DNA of 64,000 bases from an uncultured Lachnospiraceae bacterium (GCA_910588865.1 CAJUSJ010000003.1:1-64000); one strand, 5' to 3'; shown: positions 1 to 9,061, numbered from the stretch's first letter. The notes: a model not told the origin generated them from the sequence alone. Numbers and translations: made by a program.

Positions 1-24
1 CGCAATTAAGATCTCTTTGTAGCT

Positions 25-258
25 TTGCGTAAAATTAATTTTGTCGTTTACTATACATCGGATAATAAGCAGATAAAGCATACAAGATTTTTTGATACTG
101 ATAAGGCAAAAAAGATTTGCGATATAAAGAATGATTTTGGCAATGCGGTGAAGGAGATATACATAACTCAAAAAGGGGTTATATTTTTCAATAGTATTTA
201 TAAAAAGAATCTTGAAGTCGCGGATCAGGAAGCCGCAAAAAAGTGGATCGGTGAATAA
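25..258 (+). CDS. hypothetical prophage protein
   Basis: A 77-residue basic protein that I do not recognise. The reading frame is closed upstream by a stop at 7-9, so the TTG at 25 is the most upstream possible start, but no clear ribosome site precedes it and the 5' end is uncertain. It ends two bases before the YopX-family gene and reads in the same direction, which suggests membership in the early or accessory operon of the prophage. AT-rich compared with the structural genes that follow. No transmembrane segment, signal peptide or metal-binding motif is visible. Confidence 0.5.
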   Translation: MRKINFVVYYTSDNKQIKHTRFFDTDKAKKICDIKNDFGNAVKEIYITQKGVIFFNSIYKKNLEVADQEAAKKWIGE

Positions 259-260
259 GA

Positions 261-635
261 ATGAGAGAGATTCTGTTTAGAGGAAAACGGCTTGATAACG
301 GTGAGTGGGCAGAAGGAGACTTGATTCAAGCGCCGGATGGAAGGGCGGCAATCAGTACGGAAGAGGATCTGCTGGGTGTAGACCCCGAAACCGTCTGCCA
401 GTACACAGGCTTGATTGATAAAAATGGCAGAAAGGTTTTTGAAGGGGATATCATACGATTTGAGAAAAAGACATACACGGTTGTTTGGCTTGATGAAATA
501 GCTTCTTTTGATTCAAAGCCATTGAAAGGTGAAAGGTGCAGACCAAGCATGAATAAAGGCACAATGAAAGTATCAGAGGTTATCGGAAATATTTTTGACA
601 ATCCCGAACTGTTAAAAGGAGGTGATACAGATTGA
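261..635 (+). CDS. YopX family phage protein
   Basis: A 124-residue protein of the YopX family, found in many Firmicutes prophages with no settled biochemical role. The recognisable features are the N-terminal start REILFRGKR followed by a DNGEW segment, the central QYTGLIDKNGRKVFEGDII block (about residues 47-66) typical of the family, and a C-terminal VIGNIFDNPELL. Length is normal for the family. It overlaps the next gene by four bases and probably shares its transcript. Being early-region cargo rather than a structural gene, it places the window's left edge inside the prophage. Confidence 0.85.
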   Translation: MREILFRGKRLDNGEWAEGDLIQAPDGRAAISTEEDLLGVDPETVCQYTGLIDKNGRKVFEGDIIRFEKKTYTVVWLDEIASFDSKPLKGERCRPSMNKGTMKVSEVIGNIFDNPELLKGGDTD

Positions 636-868
636 AGATCACGCCAAGGAAGCCCACAGACAGAGGCGGCTATCTGGCAATGCCACTTGTGAGCAATGTC
701 CCCAGGCCGTCAGATAAGACCTGGAAGAAGACCATCTGTCCAATCTGTGGTAAAGAGTGCTGGGACAGACCGCTGCCAGATAGTTTCATAGAAGAAATGT
801 TCGACGGCAAAGTATGTACCATGTGCGCTCTGGGGGCAGTAGGATTAGGGAAGAAGGAGGGAAGATGA
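632..868 (+). CDS. small zinc-ribbon-like phage protein
   Basis: A 78-residue protein with a TTG start, chosen because an AAAGGAGGTGAT ribosome site lies just upstream; the start overlaps the yopX stop. It carries a CPICGKECW motif (about residues 35-43) and a later CTMC pair (about residues 63-66), together a plausible four-Cys zinc ribbon. No named family is recognised. Its stop codon overlaps the start of the next gene (ATGA), indicating translational coupling within the early operon. Confidence 0.6.
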   Translation: MKITPRKPTDRGGYLAMPLVSNVPRPSDKTWKKTICPICGKECWDRPLPDSFIEEMFDGKVCTMCALGAVGLGKKEGR

Positions 869-1161
869 AAAAGATAAGGAGCATTGTGACGGAAAATGAG
901 AATATATGTTTCTTCTGTGGCCGCCCGAACCAGTGTGAGCACCATCTGTTGTTTGGCACTGGCAGCAGGAAACTGGCGGAGGAGGATAGTCTGAAAGTTC
1001 CCTGCTGCAATCGGTGTCACAATATGGGAATCGGTACAGAGAGCATACACGGCAACATTATGGCAGAGAAGCTGTCAAGAATGTTAGGCCAGGCGATTTA
1101 TGAGGCCAGGATCGGCAGCAGGGAGGAATTCCGGGCGCGTTATGGGAAATCCTATCTTTAG
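865..1161 (+). CDS. HNH-like zinc-binding phage nuclease (putative)
   Basis: The likely start is the ATG at 865, with an AAGGAGGG site before it and overlapping the previous stop; an upstream in-frame start at 814 is less likely. The 98-residue product has CFFCGRPNQCEHH near the N-terminus, then CCNRCHNMGIG and a histidine in the segment that follows. This Cys-Cys / His / Cys-Cys-His pattern resembles phage HNH-type recombination nucleases of the Ref/DUF968 kind. The catalytic assignment is inference from the motif pattern only. The neighbours are early accessory genes. Confidence 0.55.
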   Translation: MKKIRSIVTENENICFFCGRPNQCEHHLLFGTGSRKLAEEDSLKVPCCNRCHNMGIGTESIHGNIMAEKLSRMLGQAIYEARIGSREEFRARYGKSYL

Positions 1162-1170
1162 GAGGCGCTT

Positions 1171-1329
1171 ATGGCATTGACGGAGCTGATAAAAGAGATG
1201 GAGCGGCGGATCCTGGATGGTCGGGATTCAAATCGGGAAGAGGAGACAGATTATAACGGAGACGAGGAAGACACCAGAGAAGCGGCTTCTGGGACAGCGG
1301 CGGAAGACGGAGGAGTATCTTTCCAGTGA
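1171..1329 (+). CDS. small acidic phage protein
   Basis: A 52-residue open frame starting with ATG at 1171, nine bases after the preceding stop, with a good TTAGGAGG ribosome site. The protein is very acidic in its second half (runs of Glu and Asp) and has no recognisable domain. The well-placed ribosome site and tight spacing in the operon are the main reasons to call it real. Function unknown. Confidence 0.5.
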   Translation: MALTELIKEMERRILDGRDSNREEETDYNGDEEDTREAASGTAAEDGGVSFQ

Positions 1330-1379
1330 TAAAGTATATAAGCTAAGAATGAGATGACGGACGCAAGGGAGGGAGAGCG

Positions 1380-1832
1380 TTGGATAAAAAGGTATTAATT
1401 CAGCTTTGCGATATACGGGCGGAAATAGATGATCTGCGAAAAAGAATTGACAATCTTGATAAATTTCTGGAAGACCCTCCGATAGTAAGCGATGTCGTAA
1501 AAGGGACCAGAATTGATGGAACCGTTGGCCCAATTAAAATCACGGGAATACCTGGTCCAGAGTATGCCAATAAACAGAAACTCCGAAAGAGATACAGATA
1601 TCTTATGGAGAGCGCGGAGGAGAAACTGCTGGAGCTGACTTGCCAAGCGGAGGAATACATACAAAACCTGGACAAATCAGAATTGAGAAACATGTTCCGT
1701 CTGTATTTTATAGATGGCAGAAGCTATACGCAGGTAGCTCGCTGCATGAACAGCATGTATCCCAGACGCCGCAAAAACTACACAGAGGAGGGTGTCCGAA
1801 AGAAAATCCAGAGATTTTTTGAAAAAATTTAA
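1380..1832 (+). CDS. sigma-70 region 4-like phage late regulator (DUF1492-like)
   Basis: A 150-residue protein starting at TTG 1380 behind a GGGAGGGAG site. The N-terminal third is coiled-coil-like (Asp/Leu/Arg rich) and the C-terminal ~50 residues form a helix-turn-helix, with LYFIDGRSYTQVARCMN followed by EEGVRKKIQRFF. This is the pattern of DUF1492/ArpU-like regulators that stand immediately upstream of terminase genes in Firmicutes phages and are thought to switch on late genes. Its position just before the packaging region fits that role. Regulation of the late operon is inferred from position. Confidence 0.7.
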   Translation: MDKKVLIQLCDIRAEIDDLRKRIDNLDKFLEDPPIVSDVVKGTRIDGTVGPIKITGIPGPEYANKQKLRKRYRYLMESAEEKLLELTCQAEEYIQNLDKSELRNMFRLYFIDGRSYTQVARCMNSMYPRRRKNYTEEGVRKKIQRFFEKI

Positions 1833-2085
1833 AAATGTCCCACAATGTCCGGATGAAATGTGGTAGACTTTAAACTGGAACAAGCAGACCAACTCAATCG
1901 TCCAATGTTCGTCCCTTGCGTATAGAGCAGCCAGGCACAACAGCCTGACTGCTATTTTTGGCTAAGGGATAGGTACTTCCCAGGGGGTACCCCGGGGCGC
2001 GGGGCGAGGAAGGTCCGGTTCTTCAGGCTGTAGAAGCAAAATTTTTTTGTGATTTCCTTCCGCTTTGGATGGGGGTGATCAGAGG
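1833..2085 (+). promoter_or_regulatory. late-operon leader: terminator-like hairpin and GC-rich candidate packaging site
   Basis: This 250-bp stretch has no gene. A hairpin at 1927-1950 (GCAGCCAGGC, six-base loop, GCCTGACTGC, one mismatch) is followed by TATTTTT and looks like a terminator for the early genes. At about 1981-2010 lies a strongly GC-rich, partly palindromic segment (GGGGTACCCC followed by GGGGCGCGGGGCG). It sits where cos or pac sites usually lie, just upstream of the small terminase gene. The packaging role is inference. A GGGGGTGAT ribosome site at 2070-2080 serves the next gene. Confidence 0.4.
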
Positions 2086-2604
2086 TTGACCGTGAACCAG
2101 AAGGAATTGGCCCAGTGCTTGGGAATCTCGTCACGGCAGGTCCGAAATTTGAGGAAAGATGGGCTGTTTCAGGCTGTCAAGGGAGACAGAGGATATGTTC
2201 TTGAGACCTGCGTTCAGGAATATATCAATTTTAAGGTAAACGCGGAAATGGGGCGCGGTGCATTGATCTCAATGGAAAAAATAAAGGCATCCCATGAAGA
2301 AGTCAAGAGGGACATCTCTGTTTTGAAACTCAGAAGGCTGAGGAGGGAGCTGCACGAGGCGGCGGATGTAGAGGCGTTTTTGACGGATATGCTGACTCAG
2401 TTTAAAAACCGCCTGCTGTCCCTTCCTTCCAAAATGGCCATGCAGGTGGCGGGGGAAAGAGATATCAACCGGATCATTCAAATGCTGACAAAGTCGATTT
2501 ATGAGGCTCTGGAGGAGCTTTCAGAATATGACCCAGACGAGATCGATGGCACGCGGGCAGGGGGGCGTGAAACAGAGGATGAGGAAGACAAGGAGGAGGA
2601 ATGA
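2086..2604 (+). CDS. terminase small subunit (Nu1-like)
   Basis: DNA-packaging subunit that recognises the phage genome end and recruits the large terminase. An N-terminal helix-turn-helix is visible (KELAQCLGISSRQVRNLRKDG). It is followed by a helical region and an acidic tail (DEEDKEEE) that probably contacts the large subunit. I chose the TTG at 2086 because GGGGGTGATC lies about six bases upstream; an in-frame TTG at 2065 has no ribosome site. The stop overlaps the large terminase start, so the two are translationally coupled, as in lambda-type modules. Confidence 0.75.
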   Translation: MTVNQKELAQCLGISSRQVRNLRKDGLFQAVKGDRGYVLETCVQEYINFKVNAEMGRGALISMEKIKASHEEVKRDISVLKLRRLRRELHEAADVEAFLTDMLTQFKNRLLSLPSKMAMQVAGERDINRIIQMLTKSIYEALEELSEYDPDEIDGTRAGGRETEDEEDKEEE

Positions 2605-4448
2605 GTCAAAGGAGCCGATCACGGGAAAAAACCAAAAGGCTGTTTATGAGGGTTATAAGAAACATACTAAAAAGCCCAGACATCCTGACGGTGAGCCAGT
2701 GGGCGGAAAAATTTCGCGTCCTGGATGATTCCAGCAACTTAAAAGGCAGATGGTCCAATGACATTACTCCCTACTTGGCAGGAATCATGGATGCCATGAA
2801 TGAGCCGAATATCCGGAAAATATTTTTTTGTAAGGCGAGCCAGGTTGGAGGAACGGAGGCTCTGATCAATATGCTGTCTTATATCATTACCCAGTCACCA
2901 GCCCCGACCATGATTGTCTACCCCAACGATGATCTGGCAAAAGATATTTCGAATGATAAGTTAAAACCCGCGTTCCGGCTGATTCCAGAGCTGAAAAAGA
3001 TATTCAGGGAAAATCAGTCCAAGGAACTCCGGTTAAATTTTCGGACAATGACGATTTATTTGAGAGGAGCCGGATCCCCTTCAAAGCTGGCGTCAAAACC
3101 AATTAAATATTTGTTTTTTGATGAGATCGACAAGATGGGCGGCGCTTCCAAAAAGGAGGCGTCGCCCTATAATCTTGCCTTGGAACGTACAAAGACGTAC
3201 CGCCCCCAGGAAAAGGTCTATGCCTGCTCCACGCCAACCTTAAGAACAAATTATATCTGGAATCTTCATGAGAATGCTGATGAGGTAAGGCACTATTTCG
3301 TAAGATGCCCACATTGCGGGGAATGGATTGAACTGAAATGGAAACAGATCGTCTATGATAGCGATGAAAACTGCGACATGAGCAATTATGAGAGGGCGCA
3401 GACAGCGATATATGTCTGCCAGGAATGCGGTTGCGGCATTGACGATACTCATAAACCTAAGATGCTTCGGGAAGGGGAATGGAGGGCGGTAAAAAAACGG
3501 GGAGTAGGAGCGCCGAAGACGGTAGGTTTCTGGATTTCCTCCCTGTATAGTGTTTTTCTGAAATGGTCAGATATCGTTGAGGAATTCCTGGATTCAAAAG
3601 ATGATCCGGAGAAGCTGCAGAATTTCGCGAACTCGTGGCTTGCGGAACCATGGGAAGACACAAAGCTGAAGACATCGGAAGACCTGGTAATGGAACGTCA
3701 GACAGAGCTTGCCGAGTTTGCTGTGCCAGAATGGGCGGAACTGATAACCGCTGGCGTGGATGTGCAGGAGACAAGCTTATACTACTCTATCCGGGCATTC
3801 GGGGAATACACGACAAGTCAGAATCTAACCCATGGACAGGTTCTGTCATTCGCGGACATAGAGGAGATCATGAACGCGGAATTCCAAACAGAAGACGGAA
3901 GGAAGATGATCGTGAATCTAGCCCTGATTGATTCTGGTTTCCAGGCGGATGCGACATATGATTTCTGTGTTGATAACTCTGACTGGGCTATGCCATGCAA
4001 AGGAGCCAGCAACCCTATGGCTGACCGATATAAAATAAGCAAGGTGGATAAGGTGGGGTCAAAAGCATATGGAATGCAGCTGGTGTGGGTGGACGGAGAC
4101 CAGTACAAGGACTCAATAGCGTCAAGGATGAGAAGGGATAATGGGAGAGGAAGTTGGATGGTGTATAAAGACTGTGATCAAGAGTATGCCAAACAGGTGA
4201 CAGCGGAACATAAAGTATTCGTAACGTCAGCCAATGGAAAGCGTCACTTAAAATGGGTGGAGAAGCACAGCCATGCGGATAACCACTATTTGGACTGTGA
4301 AGTCTACGCGATGGCGGCGGCTGAAATATTAGGGGTACGCGGCCTCCACCTGCGGCGGGCGGAAAGGGATATGGTGGAAATCAAAAAGCCGGAGGAATAT
4401 AAGCCGGAAGAGGCCTGGATACAGCAAGAAGATGACTGGCTGACTTAG
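2601..4448 (+). CDS. terminase large subunit, GpA family
   Basis: ATP-driven DNA-packaging motor and nuclease of the lambda GpA family, 615 residues, a normal length. The Walker A-like segment KASQVGGTE is at about residues 78-86 and Walker B LFFDEIDKM at about 171-179. A zinc-binding insertion with CPHCGEW and CQECGCG lies near residues 235-280. The C-terminal nuclease half includes ITAGVDVQ and LIDSGFQAD. ATG start at 2601 follows GAGGAGG and overlaps the small subunit gene. It is followed by gpW and the portal, the standard order for this head type. Confidence 0.93.
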   Translation: MSQRSRSREKTKRLFMRVIRNILKSPDILTVSQWAEKFRVLDDSSNLKGRWSNDITPYLAGIMDAMNEPNIRKIFFCKASQVGGTEALINMLSYIITQSPAPTMIVYPNDDLAKDISNDKLKPAFRLIPELKKIFRENQSKELRLNFRTMTIYLRGAGSPSKLASKPIKYLFFDEIDKMGGASKKEASPYNLALERTKTYRPQEKVYACSTPTLRTNYIWNLHENADEVRHYFVRCPHCGEWIELKWKQIVYDSDENCDMSNYERAQTAIYVCQECGCGIDDTHKPKMLREGEWRAVKKRGVGAPKTVGFWISSLYSVFLKWSDIVEEFLDSKDDPEKLQNFANSWLAEPWEDTKLKTSEDLVMERQTELAEFAVPEWAELITAGVDVQETSLYYSIRAFGEYTTSQNLTHGQVLSFADIEEIMNAEFQTEDGRKMIVNLALIDSGFQADATYDFCVDNSDWAMPCKGASNPMADRYKISKVDKVGSKAYGMQLVWVDGDQYKDSIASRMRRDNGRGSWMVYKDCDQEYAKQVTAEHKVFVTSANGKRHLKWVEKHSHADNHYLDCEVYAMAAAEILGVRGLHLRRAERDMVEIKKPEEYKPEEAWIQQEDDWLT

Positions 4449-4458
4449 AGGAGGAAAT

Positions 4459-4698
4459 ATGGAAGATCAGGATAAATTGTTTGGCGCGGGGCCAAGAGAA
4501 CAGTTGGAGACAGTGAACGACGCCATCTATGCTGTCCTGAGAGGCGGGCAGTCCTACCGGATCGGGACCAGGCAGCTCACTAGGGCGGACTTAGAGCTGT
4601 TGCTGGAGATGCAGTCAAAGCTCCAGGCCCAGGTGGCGGTCAGCGAAGAGAGCACCCTTCTCCAAGACACATATGCCGCGGTCTTTGACGGGAGGTGA
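4459..4698 (+). CDS. gpW-like head-tail joining protein
   Basis: A 79-residue protein between large terminase and portal, the usual position of lambda gpW. Family features include a short alpha-rich N-terminus, a TRQLTRADLELLLEMQSKL segment that matches the family's conserved T-R-A-D-L helix, and small size. In lambda, gpW enters the completed head and prepares the connector for tail attachment. The start has a GAGGAGG site at 4448-4454. The gene overlaps the upstream limit of the portal frame, consistent with a coupled head operon. Confidence 0.75.
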   Translation: MEDQDKLFGAGPREQLETVNDAIYAVLRGGQSYRIGTRQLTRADLELLLEMQSKLQAQVAVSEESTLLQDTYAAVFDGR

Positions 4699-4703
4699 GA
4701 CGT

Positions 4704-6260
4704 GTGAATTGGCTTGACGGCTTGATTGGTTGGATCTCTCCGAGAGCGGGATACCAGAGGGAAATATATCGGCAGGCGATGGAATACAGCAGGAATTATG
4801 ACGCGGCGGGATATGACAGACTCAATGCCAATTGGCGCGTGATCAATGAATCGGCGGAGATGACAGACCGGTTTGATCGTGACACGCTCAGGGCCAGAGC
4901 CCGGGACTTGGAGAGAAATTCAGACATTATGAATGCCGTGATCAGGGCGTATAAGAGAAATGTTTACGGAGCGGGATACAGGCTGCGGGCAAACAGCGGG
5001 AGTGAGGAGCTGAACCAGAAATTGGAAAGGTATTGGAAAATCTGGTGTAAGCAGCAGAACTGCGATGTGACGGGAACCCAGTGCTTTGACGCCATGATGA
5101 GGATGGCCGTGGCGCGAAAAAAGATTGACGGAGGGATTCTCTTTCTGAAAAGATATACTGCTGATGGGCTGATTCCATTCAAACTCCAACTGCTGGAAGT
5201 TGATGAACTGGATATTGCATCCATGACCCCCAAATCCACAAAGAACCGTGTCGCGGGAGGGATTGAGTACAACCAGTATAACCGTCCAGTAGGATATTTT
5301 ATAAGGCATTACAGCATTGACGGGATGGAGATCCGAGATCCTGTATATGTGGAGGCTAAAGACGTGATCTTTCACTATGAGAAAACAAGGCCGTCACAGA
5401 TAAGGGAGATATCGGATATGGCACCGACGATCACCCGGATCCGGGATACAAATGAGTTTATGCGGGCGGTATCAGTCAAAGAGAGGATATTGTCCTGTCT
5501 GGCGATATTCATAAAACGGGTCTTTCCCCAGGCGGGGATTGGGGCTGGGAAGATAGGGAGGACTGCTTCTGGCGGGGAACGTCCGGAAATATACTCTGGA
5601 AAGACAATCACTCCCGGGATGATCCAGTATCTGAACGCGGAGGATTCTGTAGATGTGGTAAATCCGTCGGGACAGGCCACAGATGCCGCTTCATACATAA
5701 AGCAGGAGCTGAGGTTGGTAGGATCCGGGCAGGGGCTCAGCTATGAGACTACCAGCCGCGACATGTCGGAGAGCAATTACAGTTCAGCGCGACAGGGCAT
5801 GATAGAGGATGAGCTTACCTACATAGAAGATCGGGATATGCTGCTGCATGTCATGGATGAGATTTATGAGACATTCGTCATTTCCCTGGTATTGTCAGGG
5901 AAAGTTGAGATCCGGGATTTCTGGGAGCGGAAAGAGATCTACATGGATCACAGCTGGATCCAAGCTCCTAAAAAGTGGATCGACCCTCTGAAAGAGGCAA
6001 ACGCCAACAAGATAGCCCTGGTTACAGGGCAGAAAACATGGGCGGATCTGGCCGCGGAAAACGGAAAGGACTGGAAAGAACAGATCAACGAGATAGCGGA
6101 GATACTGGACTACGGAAGGTCAAAAGGAATTGATATGGGAGGTGTGATATTTGGGAAAGGAAACCCAGTCAGCATGGGGGACGGAGAGGGAAAAGGGGAA
6201 GGAAGTAAAAGGACAGATGATCCGGTCCATGCCAGGTCAGATCCGAATGGTAGAAAATGA
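4704..6260 (+). CDS. phage portal protein, lambda gpB family
   Basis: Dodecameric portal through which DNA enters the head. About 518 residues, typical of the lambda family. Conserved features are the N-terminal YDAAGYDRLN and RDLERNSDI segments, a central ISDMAPTITRIRD region, and a C-terminal region with YETTSRDMSESNYSSAR that marks gpB-type portals. The GTG at 4704 is preferred over the GTG at 4695 because GGAGGTGA lies directly upstream of it. The end overlaps the beginning of the protease frame, showing the tight head module. Confidence 0.92.
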   Translation: MNWLDGLIGWISPRAGYQREIYRQAMEYSRNYDAAGYDRLNANWRVINESAEMTDRFDRDTLRARARDLERNSDIMNAVIRAYKRNVYGAGYRLRANSGSEELNQKLERYWKIWCKQQNCDVTGTQCFDAMMRMAVARKKIDGGILFLKRYTADGLIPFKLQLLEVDELDIASMTPKSTKNRVAGGIEYNQYNRPVGYFIRHYSIDGMEIRDPVYVEAKDVIFHYEKTRPSQIREISDMAPTITRIRDTNEFMRAVSVKERILSCLAIFIKRVFPQAGIGAGKIGRTASGGERPEIYSGKTITPGMIQYLNAEDSVDVVNPSGQATDAASYIKQELRLVGSGQGLSYETTSRDMSESNYSSARQGMIEDELTYIEDRDMLLHVMDEIYETFVISLVLSGKVEIRDFWERKEIYMDHSWIQAPKKWIDPLKEANANKIALVTGQKTWADLAAENGKDWKEQINEIAEILDYGRSKGIDMGGVIFGKGNPVSMGDGEGKGEGSKRTDDPVHARSDPNGRK

Positions 6261-6804
6261 GGAGAGGGTGGTGGAGCTTTCATTTTCTTCCGAAGAGCCA
6301 TATAGCAGATGGTGGGGAGTGGAAATCCTGGATCATTCAGAAGGTTGCGTGGACTTAGAACGCCTTAACAGCATTGGGTGCGTCCTGTTTAACCACAATC
6401 GGGATCGCGTGATCGCGAAAATAGAAAAAGCGTGGATCAATGGCAGCCGGGGACACGCGAGGATACGATTTGATGAGGATGAGAGGTCTGATGATATCTA
6501 CAAAAAAGTGAAGGGATCCACATTAAAAGGGGTGTCTGTTGGATATCTTGTAGATGTTTGGGAGGAGGTCGCCACGGCAAAGCAGTCAGCGGATGGACGC
6601 TTTACGGGACCGTGCAGTATCGCCAAAAGATGGATACCATACGAGATATCCATTGTATCCGTGCCAGCGGATCCCACGGTCGGCGTTGGGCGGGAGTTGG
6701 AAAATGGTTTTACGGCCGCGGGAGCGGAGAGGGAGAAGATACCCTCTTTGCGTGAGCGGCAGCTCCAAATAAATCAAAATATTGGCAAGGAGGCAGGAAT
6801 ATGA
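6217..6804 (+). CDS. HK97 family prohead protease
   Basis: Serine protease (S78/U35-type, herpesvirus-assemblin fold) that cleaves the capsid scaffold during head maturation. The ATG at 6217 is chosen since the product then begins directly at the conserved protease fold; the frame is open further upstream inside the portal gene. From this start the catalytic residues are likely His60 in LFNHNRD and Ser107 in LKGVSVGY, followed by the conserved EISIVSVPADP. Length of 195 residues is normal. The stop overlaps the capsid ATG. Confidence 0.9.
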   Translation: MIRSMPGQIRMVENEERVVELSFSSEEPYSRWWGVEILDHSEGCVDLERLNSIGCVLFNHNRDRVIAKIEKAWINGSRGHARIRFDEDERSDDIYKKVKGSTLKGVSVGYLVDVWEEVATAKQSADGRFTGPCSIAKRWIPYEISIVSVPADPTVGVGRELENGFTAAGAEREKIPSLRERQLQINQNIGKEAGI

Positions 6805-8327
6805 CACTGAGAGAAAAAAGGGCCGCTAAGATCGCCGCCCAAGAAGCGCTGGTAGAGGGCGCTAAAAACGCGGGGAGAGAGATGACAGCGGAGGAGAACA
6901 AGCGGTTCGACAGCCTGCAGGCGGAAATTGATAGTCTTTCTCGGGAGATTGAGGAGGAGGAAAGAAGCCAGGGGCCAGGGCAGCGGGGGCAGGGAACAGG
7001 AGCTGGAGTGAATGCCTCAGAACAGGAAGCGGTGATGAGGGCGGTAGAGGAGGAGCGGCAGAGGGCTCAGGACATTACAGCCATCTGCCAGGAATTCCAG
7101 ATGGATCCCTCTGAGCATATCCGCCAGGGACATACCATGGACCAGGTGAGAGAGGCGATTCTGGAAAAGTTAAAGAGGGGAGGAGCCCCTATCACTGTGA
7201 GGGTGACTGCTGATGAAGGGGATAAGTTTCGGGACGGCGCGGCAGATGCCCTTTTGGTACGTTCGGGGATTCCCACAGGAGCCGCGCCAGGAGCCGTACA
7301 GATGCGAGGGATGAGCCTGCGGGATCTGGGCATAGAATGTCTATCCAGAGAAGGATGGGGAGTAAATGAGCTGTTGCGGATGGATAAGAGCGATATGTAC
7401 GCGGAACTGTGCCGACAATTTTATAATCCCTCAGCGGCCTTTCCGGCCATCATGGACAATACGATCAGGAAGAGTATCGTGTATCTGTACAATCAGGTGC
7501 CAACCACCTTCCAGGAATTTACCACAAAAGGGAGCCTGAGCGACTTTAAGGAGACAAAGGATCATGAATATGTCATTGGAGGGGTGGGCGACTTCTTGAA
7601 GGTGCCGGAGAATGGGGAGATTAAGGCGGATGCCCCCAGGACCGAGCTGCTGCCCAGCAGGAAGCTGGATACCTATGGAAAGCAGTTCAGCATGACTCGT
7701 CAGGCGTTCATTAATGACGATATAGGGTTTCTCACGCAGGTGCCCGGGTTATATGCCACCAGAGCGAAAAAGACCATTGACAAGCAGGTTTATATGATCC
7801 TGTTTGACAATAAAAAGATTTTTGATGACAAGCCGTTGTTTGGAAAAGAACATAAAAACGTGATAGATAAAGGCTCAAAGCCGACACAGGAATCTATCCA
7901 GGAAATTATCCTTCTGATGCAGGGGCAGACGGATCAGTTTGGTGAAGCCATCTACATCACACCAAGGACGATTGTGCTGCCCATGGGGTATGAATTTGCC
8001 ATGGCGGTTATCCTGCGGTCTGCCCAGGTGACAGGCTCCAGCAACAACGACGCAAACCCACTGTACAACTATCCCCTGAAAGTAGTGCAGTCCCCGGTAC
8101 TCAACGTCATGGCTAAAAAGGATGCCTGCCCATGGTTTATGATCGCAGATCCTACAAGCTCCAGGGGGATTCAGGTGGATTATCTCAATGGCCAGGAAAT
8201 GCCGACGATCCGCAGAATGGAGACACCGGGAATGCTTGGATTTACATGGGATATTTATCTGGACTGGGGAATCAGTGTAAGAGACTTCCGCGGGATAGCG
8301 AAAAATCCCGGGGTTGCCATCGGATAA
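6801..8327 (+). CDS. phage major capsid protein with N-terminal scaffold domain
   Basis: HK97-fold coat protein of 508 residues. The first ~65 residues are a charged coiled coil (REKRAAKIAAQEALV, then a Glu-rich stretch), like the delta domain that scaffolds assembly and is removed by the protease encoded just upstream. A second spacer follows to about residue 150, and the coat domain covers roughly residues 190-508. Segments such as KQFSMTRQAFINDD and NPLYNYPLKVVQSP are typical of the gpT/HK97-like capsid group. The ATG at 6801 overlaps the protease stop. Confidence 0.88.
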   Translation: MTLREKRAAKIAAQEALVEGAKNAGREMTAEENKRFDSLQAEIDSLSREIEEEERSQGPGQRGQGTGAGVNASEQEAVMRAVEEERQRAQDITAICQEFQMDPSEHIRQGHTMDQVREAILEKLKRGGAPITVRVTADEGDKFRDGAADALLVRSGIPTGAAPGAVQMRGMSLRDLGIECLSREGWGVNELLRMDKSDMYAELCRQFYNPSAAFPAIMDNTIRKSIVYLYNQVPTTFQEFTTKGSLSDFKETKDHEYVIGGVGDFLKVPENGEIKADAPRTELLPSRKLDTYGKQFSMTRQAFINDDIGFLTQVPGLYATRAKKTIDKQVYMILFDNKKIFDDKPLFGKEHKNVIDKGSKPTQESIQEIILLMQGQTDQFGEAIYITPRTIVLPMGYEFAMAVILRSAQVTGSSNNDANPLYNYPLKVVQSPVLNVMAKKDACPWFMIADPTSSRGIQVDYLNGQEMPTIRRMETPGMLGFTWDIYLDWGISVRDFRGIAKNPGVAIG

Positions 8328-8339
8328 AAGGAGGAGCGT

Positions 8340-8702
8340 ATGAGCAAAGCGAGATATGTACAGAGAGGGGAGACCCTGGACTATTTTAACGGCACGGAAG
8401 ACATCATCAGGGCGGGAGAAGTAATTCCGCTGATCACCAGGATCGGAGTGGCAGGGACGGAGATCCCTCCCGGGAAAACGGGGTCCATTCATGTTTGCGG
8501 GGCTTTTGAGATCCCTAAGACTGGAGATTCCGCTATTCTTATGGGGACGGCGGTATTTTTTGACGGGATTGGGATCACGGACAAAGAAAAGGAAGATGCC
8601 GCGGATGACGGAGGTGAGACAGTCTCTTATGTCCCCGCCGGCTATGCGGCCGCAGGGGCACAGCAGGGTGATACTGTCGTGCTTGTGAAACTTCTTGGGT
8701 AA
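8340..8702 (+). CDS. DUF2190 capsid decoration-like protein
   Basis: A 120-residue protein of the DUF2190 family, usually located directly after the capsid gene and likely to stabilise the head surface. Characteristic segments include LDYFNGTEDIIRAGEVIPL near the start, PPGKTGSIHVCGAFEIPK in the centre and a GYAAAGAQQGDTVVLVKL ending. The start is supported by an AAAGGAGG site at 8328-8335. The role is by family analogy. Confidence 0.82.
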   Translation: MSKARYVQRGETLDYFNGTEDIIRAGEVIPLITRIGVAGTEIPPGKTGSIHVCGAFEIPKTGDSAILMGTAVFFDGIGITDKEKEDAADDGGETVSYVPAGYAAAGAQQGDTVVLVKLLG

Positions 8703-8725
8703 ATCCTGTCAGAGGAGGAAACAGC

Positions 8726-9061
8726 ATGGGAATGGGCTTTAAAGAGCTTGCGGCCAGAGATATCCGGGGAGTGTTTTTGAATCCGGAGGAATTTGGTGAG
8801 CGGCATACAGTGGATGGCAGGCAGATGACGGTTATTGTAGATGGCCTGGAAGTGGTTGAACGGTCAAAAAAGCAGAGCGAGAAAGGACGCGTTGACGGTA
8901 TCTACGAAAAGCAGGTTATTGTTTACGCGGCCCGGAGCGAGTTTGGAAGGATGCCGTTGATCGGACGGAACATGACACTGGACGGGAGTACCTACCAGGT
9001 TGAGGATGCGGTTGACGAGGGCGGGATCTATTCCATCACCTTAGGGGCGGTGAGATCATGA
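8726..9061 (+). CDS. head-tail connector / head completion protein
   Basis: A 111-residue protein starting with ATG at 8726 after GAGGAGG. It has the small beta-barrel character of head closure proteins of the lambda FII-like group: HTVDGRQMTVIVDG near the middle and a C-terminal YQVEDAVDEGGIYSITLGA, comparable with connectors that plug the portal exit. Position between decoration protein and tail genes supports this. It overlaps the next gene by four bases (ATGA). Family placement is moderate, not certain. Confidence 0.6.
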   Translation: MGMGFKELAARDIRGVFLNPEEFGERHTVDGRQMTVIVDGLEVVERSKKQSEKGRVDGIYEKQVIVYAARSEFGRMPLIGRNMTLDGSTYQVEDAVDEGGIYSITLGAVRS

